From the IMG/VR virus record IMGVR_UViG_3300046530_000250, positions 1 through 45,977 of that record: a DNA stretch of 45,977 nt; one strand, written 5' to 3'. The stretch comes from a virus. The translations under genes were made by a program, and so were the position numbers. The stretch's first letter is position 1. Each line of letters starts with the position of its first letter. Under the pieces are notes generated by a model that saw only the letters and a list, made by a program, of their open reading frames with translations, had not been told where the DNA came from and made no database searches. Below are positions 40,893 through 45,977 of the stretch, one piece after another.

Positions 40893-42011
40893 ATGAACAA
40901 CCCTGTAGTCATCGATCTCTTCTCTGGTGTCGGTGGCCTTAGCCTTGGAGCCTCTAGAGCTGGCTTCCACGTTGCAGGTGCATTTGAAATTGATAAATAT
41001 GCAATTGCAACACACAGCATCAATTTCCCACATGCTAACCACGTTCAGGCTGACATAGGTTCATTGACCGGCAAAGAAATCCTCGAACTCTCTGGCTTAA
41101 AGCAAGGGATGCTCGACGGACTTATCGGCGGGCCTCCTTGCCAAGGCTTTAGCACTATGGGGAAACGTGATGACACCGATCCTCGTAACCAACTTTTTTA
41201 TCATTTCTTTAGACTCATTAAAGAAACAAAGCCAAAATTCTTCATCGCCGAGAACGTACCTGGCATTCTTACTGAAAAATACAAAGTGCACGTTCAAACT
41301 GCGTTAGACCTAGTGCGCAAAGACTACACCTTACTTGACCCTATCAAAGTCAAAGCTGATCGTTATGGTGCGCCCACTACACGGACGCGAATATTCTTTA
41401 TAGGATTCAAATCTGAAACACTGAAATACGAACTTAGCGCCGAAATATTTCTACCGCATCCAGAGACTTCTCTGGTTAACGTCAAGTCGGCGCTTGAAGG
41501 ACTGCCGACTATGATCCGTGCAGACTGGCAAGCGGAAGAGCAGTCCTGGAGAAAAGCGCAACCTCATTCCGACAGTGAATTTCACAAGGCGGTGAACGGA
41601 AACATTCCAACAGGTATAGGCTCAGCAAAAGCCATTGAACTGCTTTTTGAAAAACAATTGGTTTCTGGCTGTTTGGGCACACGCCATATACCGGAGGTTG
41701 TGAAACGCTTTGCTCGCTTAAAAGCTGGAGAGGTGGACGCCATTTCCAAAGCCAAACGACTTGATCCAAATGGGTTCTGCCCAACATTGAGGGCCGGGAC
41801 CGGAAGCGACAAAGGTAGCTTCCAAGCTGTGAGGCCGATTCACATGACAGCCCCCCGAGTAATTACTCCACGAGAGGCTGCACGCTTACAGGGTTTCCCT
41901 GACTGGTTCCAATTTCATCCAACCAAATGGCACAGCTTCCGCCAGATAGGAAACAGCGTTAGCCCCATCGTGGGCGAACACATCCTGACATCTATATACA
42001 GATGTTTATAA
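40893..42011 (+). CDS. DNA cytosine-5 methyltransferase of the right cargo triad
   Basis: The 372-residue protein has all main C5 motifs: VIDLFSGVGGLSLGASRAGF (I), GGPPCQGFSTMGKRDD with nucleophile Cys83 (IV), FIAENVPGI with Glu120 (VI), YGAPTTRTRIFFIGF (VIII), ITPREAARLQGFPDWF (IX), FRQIGNSVSPIVG (X). I chose ATG 40893, with GGAA 7 bp upstream; the open frame extends to 40737 but the added text is unlike the family. It converges with the GHKL operon, stops overlapping by 6 bp (TTATAA). It is more AT-rich than the phage core. It may protect against a linked restriction activity. Confidence 0.92.
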   Translation: MNNPVVIDLFSGVGGLSLGASRAGFHVAGAFEIDKYAIATHSINFPHANHVQADIGSLTGKEILELSGLKQGMLDGLIGGPPCQGFSTMGKRDDTDPRNQLFYHFFRLIKETKPKFFIAENVPGILTEKYKVHVQTALDLVRKDYTLLDPIKVKADRYGAPTTRTRIFFIGFKSETLKYELSAEIFLPHPETSLVNVKSALEGLPTMIRADWQAEEQSWRKAQPHSDSEFHKAVNGNIPTGIGSAKAIELLFEKQLVSGCLGTRHIPEVVKRFARLKAGEVDAISKAKRLDPNGFCPTLRAGTGSDKGSFQAVRPIHMTAPRVITPREAARLQGFPDWFQFHPTKWHSFRQIGNSVSPIVGEHILTSIYRCL

Positions 42012-42986
42012 CACCACTCGTGAATACCAAGGGAAGAGCCTGTAGAAGTTAATAAAATTCTCCATCTCTTCCCCTGCCACCCGCTGGTTGGAACCGGCGT
42101 AAAACTGCAGATTGCCATTAATATCCGCTACCGTTGCCCCAGGCAGCATCGATTCAATGTGCACACGCTCCTTTGCGGATAATGCCGGAACACTAATACT
42201 TGTTGGAGTCTTGCACGTTTCGTTAAAAAACGTCCAATGCCTCAACCGAGTCTCAGTTAAAAATGGCTCCACTTCGTCCTCTCGCAGAAGAATTCCCGTC
42301 ATAGTCAGCATTTGTTGTCCATCACTGTATACAAAGGCTGTCAGTGGCTGAACTATCAGTCCTGGATCCCCTTCAAGACCATGCTTCGCTGCAGACATCA
42401 GAGCATGCAGTAAAACATTTGGATAATTCTTAGGAGTTACATCATCAGCTGAAACTTGCGCGGGGCTATAACTACTTAGCTTACGCATGATTGCTCGAGC
42501 ACGATGCTCTCGCAGATCCGAGCCATCACTGGGGTTTCCCAATGATGCGGGATTAGCATTTAGAGTTATCTTAAAAACGTCACCATGCCCAAGCTTTGCC
42601 GTCAGCCGCTGAACCTCCGTCAGCTGCGACGTAATGTCAGGAGTTGCATAGTCAAACCAGACGATACTTCCTTCCGCCGAATCGAACTCATAGTCGCTCA
42701 AAAACTCATCGCTCGACTCATTCCTAAGCTCTATACAGGAGAGCGGCTTATTGAATTTTTGACGCTGAAAAACATTGGGATCCATCTCAAGCGAGACCAT
42801 CTTTGATATCCTCAAAGCGGAATGCAGATGCTTAAAATCCTCCAAGAACGGACCACCAAAACCTATATAACTATAGTCTGAAATATTTCTAAAGCGGCCA
42901 ACGCGCGCAAGTAAATCCACGAACAGATTACGTTCTATCGCCTTATTCTGGCGAAGATGATATGGAATACTCCCCCCTGCACTCAT
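42006..42986 (-). CDS. Rossmann methyltransferase-like protein of the triad, 326 aa
   Basis: The protein opens SAGGSIPYHLRQNKAIERNL, then YSYIGFGGPFLEDF (about 38-51), which resembles the glycine-rich SAM loop, MVSLEMDPNVFQRQKFNKP (acidic residue at the second strand), and SIVWFDYATPD (about 107-117) as a motif-IV-like strand end. So it has a class I methyltransferase-like fold; I recall annotation of relatives as putative O-methyltransferases. The gene starts 2 bp after the GHKL gene, with AAAGGA in front, so the two are co-translated. Substrate is unknown; it could be a non-catalytic nucleic-acid-binding partner. Confidence 0.7.
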   Translation of the reverse strand: MSAGGSIPYHLRQNKAIERNLFVDLLARVGRFRNISDYSYIGFGGPFLEDFKHLHSALRISKMVSLEMDPNVFQRQKFNKPLSCIELRNESSDEFLSDYEFDSAEGSIVWFDYATPDITSQLTEVQRLTAKLGHGDVFKITLNANPASLGNPSDGSDLREHRARAIMRKLSSYSPAQVSADDVTPKNYPNVLLHALMSAAKHGLEGDPGLIVQPLTAFVYSDGQQMLTMTGILLREDEVEPFLTETRLRHWTFFNETCKTPTSISVPALSAKERVHIESMLPGATVADINGNLQFYAGSNQRVAGEEMENFINFYRLFPWYSRVVL

Positions 42987-42988
42987 AC

Positions 42989-44380
42989 TTAAATCCTTTT
43001 CAAGGCTTCATCAAAGCATTTCGCGCCCACATCACCAGGCAAGGCATCCTCATCATCAAAAAAATGAATGCCAAGTGCTTTAATATCTTGAATTGGACGA
43101 GAGAATCGCAGGAATCGATGCTCTTGATTGACGACAGGCATAGGCAATTTCGGTTTGAATTTTTTGCCCTTGATAACACCACGCTGATCCGCGGTCCATT
43201 GATCAGCAGGGATGCTATTCATGATACCGGCCGGACTCGTCGAAACCGCAGTTTGACTAAGCTCCGCTCGTTCTCTCGAGGGCCTCTTCCATTTATTCGT
43301 GAAAGCAGTAAAGATTTTTGTACCTTCCCGCATGAACTCTTTTACAGCTAGATAAAGGTCTGAATTCCCATCTATACCTCGCTTAGTCGTGGTCACCGGC
43401 AACAAAGAAGCATCATTACACTTGAATGTTACTACCCCTGCGATAGAAACAAATTGGGTATGATACTGGGGTACACCCGCCTCACCCCAACCAGTGACTC
43501 GCGTCTTATCGGCATATAGCACAACGCGATCATTACAGATTAGAGTCCAGCCTGCCTTTTCAGTCGACGGGCGACCTGCTAGCGACTCCTCCTCCTCCTC
43601 ATCTGTAGGCAGATCTCTGTAAAAACCTACTGCCAGCGCAATCTCAACGCCTTTATACACACCAGAATAAACGTAAGGCGCAATACCATTACCGGTTGTT
43701 AAAGCATTTTGGTTGTAGATAAAACTGGACGTTTGCGGGAAAATTTCTTCACCATTGACGAAAACATTAAACCCCTTCGATATAATATTTCCATAATAAG
43801 CGGCAATCGACTTCTTCAAATCATCCACAAAACCTGTCTGGTCCGAAAATAACCGCGACACCCCCTCATCCAGGTCTTCAACCCTTAAACTGGTACCCCT
43901 GCTTTCCAATGAGGAATCAGTCACTTCCTCAATAGGTAAATCCCAATCGTCGTCGTCAGCAAGCCACTCAGGGCTAATTACAACCTTGTATGAAGCGTCA
44001 TTAGCATGCGTCTCGATTATGGAAGAACGCCCAAGCTTGAATATCGCCCGCTTCATCCCGATGCCGTAAACACCAACAGTGGGGACATCACTATCGGTGT
44101 CTCTATCGGGGCGACCCAATCGGAAAGCTCTGTTGAGAGCGACGCTCTGAGGTATACCACCGCAATTGTCAATAATCGAAAAAAAATCTTTATCGAAAGT
44201 TATTTCAGCCTTAAATCCTACATATGGCTGATCCGAAGCCAATTCATCTTTCTTCTCTCGCATTGCGCCGTCAACACAGTTGTCGAGCAGGTCGAGAATA
44301 GAATCCTTTAACTCAATATCCCTCGTAAGCATCTCGACAAAAAAGCGCTTTGCGGGGTGGGCGTTGATTCTACCTGCCAT
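42989..44380 (-). CDS. GHKL ATPase (MORC/MutL/Hsp90-like), 463 aa
   Basis: The N-terminal half has the Bergerat ATP-binding fold: N-box SILDLLDNCVDGAM (about 27-40, Asp at the usual Glu position), G1 IIDNCGGIP (about 69-77), G2 VGVYGIGMKRAIFKLG (about 102-117), and RGTSLRV (about 161-167). The C-terminal part has YDLAVKEFM-like and FFDDEDALPGD segments of unknown function. Prokaryotic MORC-like GHKL ATPases are known to be linked to restriction-modification gene clusters. AAGGG precedes ATG 44380. It is the first gene of a two-gene operon converging on a C5 methyltransferase. Confidence 0.85.
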   Translation of the reverse strand: MAGRINAHPAKRFFVEMLTRDIELKDSILDLLDNCVDGAMREKKDELASDQPYVGFKAEITFDKDFFSIIDNCGGIPQSVALNRAFRLGRPDRDTDSDVPTVGVYGIGMKRAIFKLGRSSIIETHANDASYKVVISPEWLADDDDWDLPIEEVTDSSLESRGTSLRVEDLDEGVSRLFSDQTGFVDDLKKSIAAYYGNIISKGFNVFVNGEEIFPQTSSFIYNQNALTTGNGIAPYVYSGVYKGVEIALAVGFYRDLPTDEEEEESLAGRPSTEKAGWTLICNDRVVLYADKTRVTGWGEAGVPQYHTQFVSIAGVVTFKCNDASLLPVTTTKRGIDGNSDLYLAVKEFMREGTKIFTAFTNKWKRPSRERAELSQTAVSTSPAGIMNSIPADQWTADQRGVIKGKKFKPKLPMPVVNQEHRFLRFSRPIQDIKALGIHFFDDEDALPGDVGAKCFDEALKRI

Positions 44381-44486
44381 AATAAATCCCTTAAAAAATA
44401 ACTGTCGCCGACCAACAAATGGTTCCCTTAACCCTGACAGGAAACGCCTTTTACTTTGACAATCTCAGCGCTGGCCCAAAGCCACA

Positions 44487-45584
44487 CTAGCGCGAATCTA
44501 CAACTTTTCCTAGCCAGCTCCAGCCTGCATACACGTCGCCGCGCCCCCGCAAATGGGTATAACGACGCAGAGAATTCCAGTCCCGATGCCCGGAAACGCT
44601 CGAGACCCTGGGAATGTCCCAGTCCATCTCGAACAGGCGGCTCACGCCCTCATGCCGCAGGTCATGGAAATGCAGATCCTCAATGCCCAGAAGAGGGCAG
44701 GCACGGGTAAAGGACGCCGACACCGATTTACCGTTGTAGGGAAAAATCTCATCGGCCACTTTTGGCATAGCTTGAACGATCGCCCAAGCTTCATCCGGTA
44801 GATGGCACCAGACGTTGTTGCCGATCTTCTGCCCCGGGTTCTTCATGTCTCGCACCAGGACCGCCTGCCGGACACAGTCGAGATCGTCCCAGCGCATCCG
44901 GGTGATCTCCTCCTGGCGGCGCGTTGAAAAAATCGCAAAGGCGATCAGCTTCGGCATGTCGATCTGAGCTTTGCGCCGGGTCTGCATTTCAAAGTAATGC
45001 CGCATGAGCTTGTCCAGCTCGGCGAGGGTCGGTCGGCGGTTGCGCTCCTTGCTTTTGCTCACCATGCCGAGCTTGCGCAGCACCTTGCGCGCGTCAGGCA
45101 TGGCTAGAGGATCCACCTCGTAGCCCCACGCCGGTCGGGCCACGGACAGCACCGCGCCCAGGTGCGACAGATCGTTGCCGACCGTCTGCGCCTGGACACC
45201 ACCGCCCTCCTCGCTCATCCGCCACTGCGCGAATTCCACCAGCTTCTGGCTGCTCAGTGCCGAATCGTCGAGCTCGCCCAACCAGGTGTCCTTGATCGCG
45301 TTCAGCGTCGCACGTTTGGTTTTGCCCAGCGGCCGGATCCTTTCGTATTCGGTCAAGTACTGCTCGATCATCTTCCTGATCGTCACGCCCTTGCGGTTCG
45401 CGCGCTCGATGGCACCGGGCTCGGCCAGCTCCGTCTCACGGCGCTTGATCCAGGCCTGGGCGACCTGCTTGCGATCGAAGGTCTGGCTTTCCTGATAAAC
45501 TGTCTTCCCGTCCCGATTTATCCGTATCTGCGCCGTGTAGGCCGTCGAATTGTCCTTGCGCTTGCGTGATGTGATCGTGCCCAT
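44487..45584 (-). CDS. int: Tyrosine recombinase / phage integrase
   Basis: The 365-residue integrase has an N-terminal arm-binding domain (TAQIRINRDGKTVYQESQTF), a core-binding helical domain (QYLTEYERIRPLGKTKRATL) and a catalytic domain. Catalytic residues: Arg in FSTRRQEEITRMRW, HDLRHEGVSRLF (His-x-x-Arg), GHRDWNSLRRYTHL with the His and the Tyr nucleophile. It catalyses integration at dusA. It lies about 180 bp from the attR core. The start ATG 45584 has no strong ribosome site, and a TTGCTACAT repeat lies directly upstream. Confidence 0.95.
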   Translation of the reverse strand: MGTITSRKRKDNSTAYTAQIRINRDGKTVYQESQTFDRKQVAQAWIKRRETELAEPGAIERANRKGVTIRKMIEQYLTEYERIRPLGKTKRATLNAIKDTWLGELDDSALSSQKLVEFAQWRMSEEGGGVQAQTVGNDLSHLGAVLSVARPAWGYEVDPLAMPDARKVLRKLGMVSKSKERNRRPTLAELDKLMRHYFEMQTRRKAQIDMPKLIAFAIFSTRRQEEITRMRWDDLDCVRQAVLVRDMKNPGQKIGNNVWCHLPDEAWAIVQAMPKVADEIFPYNGKSVSASFTRACPLLGIEDLHFHDLRHEGVSRLFEMDWDIPRVSSVSGHRDWNSLRRYTHLRGRGDVYAGWSWLGKVVDSR

Positions 45585-45590
45585 TTTCAG

Positions 45591-45628
45591 TTGCTACATG
45601 AGTAATTTCGCTTGCTACATTGTAGCAA
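45591..45628. repeat. TTGCTACA repeats beside attR / int promoter
   Basis: TTGCTACAT occurs at 45591-45599 and 45612-45620, and TTGTAGCAA at 45620-45628. The last two form a perfect inverted repeat TTGCTACATTGTAGCAA. They lie between int and the core, so they are candidate integrase arm sites and could also let the protein repress its own gene. Confidence 0.6.
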
Positions 45629-45686
45629 CCGACCTTAGAAAACAAGGAAAAATGGGTAAAAACCGCTGTATAAAAGATCAGTATCA

Positions 45687-45977
45687 ATGAATTTCGAAAA
45701 ACCTGAAGAGACTGTTAACACTACCCCATCCCGTTCAGAGCCGTCTCGCCGGTTCAGCGTGGCGCCGATGATGGATTGGACTGACCGTCACTGCCGTTTC
45801 TTCCTGCGCCTGCTATCAAAAAACGCCCTGCTCTACACCGAAATGGTCATCACCGGTGCGCTCCTCAACGGCGACCACGAACGTTTCCTGCGCCACAACG
45901 AAGCCGAACACCCGCTCGCGCTGCAACTCGGCGGTAGCGTCCCGCTGGACTTGGCGGCCTGCGCGCGCATGGCTCAG
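45687..45977 (+). CDS. dusA: tRNA-dihydrouridine synthase A, N-terminal part
   Basis: The frame from ATG 45687 is open to the window end (97 codons). It reads RRFSVAPMMDWTDRHCRFFL then KNALLYTEMVITGALLNGDH and HPLALQLGGSVPLDLA, the DusA FMN-binding N-terminus. DusA reduces uridines in the tRNA D-loop. The first ~20 residues (MNFEKPEETVNTTPSRSEPS) lie on the phage side of the core and replace the original MPLITATTPAPL. Transcription must now come from phage DNA. Confidence 0.93.
   Translation, partial: MNFEKPEETVNTTPSRSEPSRRFSVAPMMDWTDRHCRFFLRLLSKNALLYTEMVITGALLNGDHERFLRHNEAEHPLALQLGGSVPLDLAACARMAQ
45768..45780. repeat. attR core
   Basis: ATGATGGATTGGA, identical to 115-127, encoding MMDW of DusA. 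The downstream sequence is the uninterrupted host gene. Confidence 0.85.

Larger units (their letters stand above)
115..45780. mobile_element. Temperate myovirus-type prophage integrated in dusA
   Basis: The element is bounded by a 13-bp direct repeat inside two partial copies of the dusA 5' end. It contains an integrase next to the right end, CI/Cro/CII immunity genes, replication genes, terminase, head, contractile tail and lysis genes in standard order, plus cargo at both ends. All core structural genes appear intact, so it may be inducible. Integration into dusA by tyrosine-recombinase elements is an established phenomenon; the element's name and close relatives cannot be told from sequence alone. 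Confidence 0.95.

Noticed and set aside
1-45977. tRNA genes, CRISPR arrays and insertion sequences
   Set aside because: I saw no cloverleaf-like sequence, no regularly spaced repeats and no transposase reading frame.

Overview
The window is an almost complete temperate phage genome, about 45.7 kb, integrated into the 5' end of dusA (tRNA-dihydrouridine synthase A) in a Pseudomonas-like host. A 13-bp core (ATGATGGATTGGA) occurs at 115-127 and again at 45768-45780. The left copy sits in a 25-codon stump of the original dusA. The right copy sits in a dusA reading frame with a new start and N-terminus, carried on the phage side. The host assignment rests on the DusA sequence, PrtN-type pyocin-activator homologues, a LexA box of the usual form and GC-rich phage codon usage. 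It is an inference.

Left cargo (about 300-6650): a small Pseudomonas-type hypothetical gene, a frame-broken gene, two AT-rich genes that look like PD-(D/E)xK nucleases, then a leftward dcm - vsr - EcoRII-like operon. This is a complete CCWGG-type restriction-modification and mismatch-repair set. A LexA-box match lies upstream of dcm.

Late genes (about 30850 down to 6850, all leftward): a Q-like regulator, a leader with a terminator, holin, small and large terminase, a lambda-type head block (gpW, portal, ClpP-like protease, decoration D, capsid E, FII-, Z- and U-like connectors), a P2-type contractile tail block (V, W, J, I, fibre, fibre assembly, sheath, tube, tail assembly chaperones, tape measure, U, X, D), then endolysin and nested Rz/Rz1. 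Intrinsic-terminator-like hairpins interrupt this operon at several points, which fits antiterminated late transcription. The virion should be a myovirus with a lambda-like head.

Replication and immunity (30830-36550): a Toprim/VapE-type primase-helicase, a DksA/TraR zinc finger, a CII-family regulator, a Cro-like protein and a LexA-like CI repressor. Operators of form ATCAACC-N3-GGTTGAT lie in the cro-cI gap, over the cI start codon and in the promoter of the rightward early operon. A putAbiC-type membrane protein gene lies between cI and that operon. A structured rightward RNA candidate with a 31-codon ORF and a strong terminator lies between the CII-like and cro genes.

Rightward early operon and right cargo (36490-44400): small phage proteins, a KilAC-like protein, two PrtN-like activators, a membrane coiled-coil protein, an antisense membrane moron, a phage C5 methyltransferase overlapped along nearly its whole length by a second plausible gene in another frame, and a second C5 methyltransferase. 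That last gene converges with a two-gene operon encoding a GHKL (MORC/MutL/Hsp90-like) ATPase and a Rossmann methyltransferase-like protein. This triad is the best candidate for a poorly described defence or modification system. The integrase gene lies last, beside attR.

The prophage therefore carries DNA-modification or defence cargo at both ends and an abortive-infection candidate beside the repressor.
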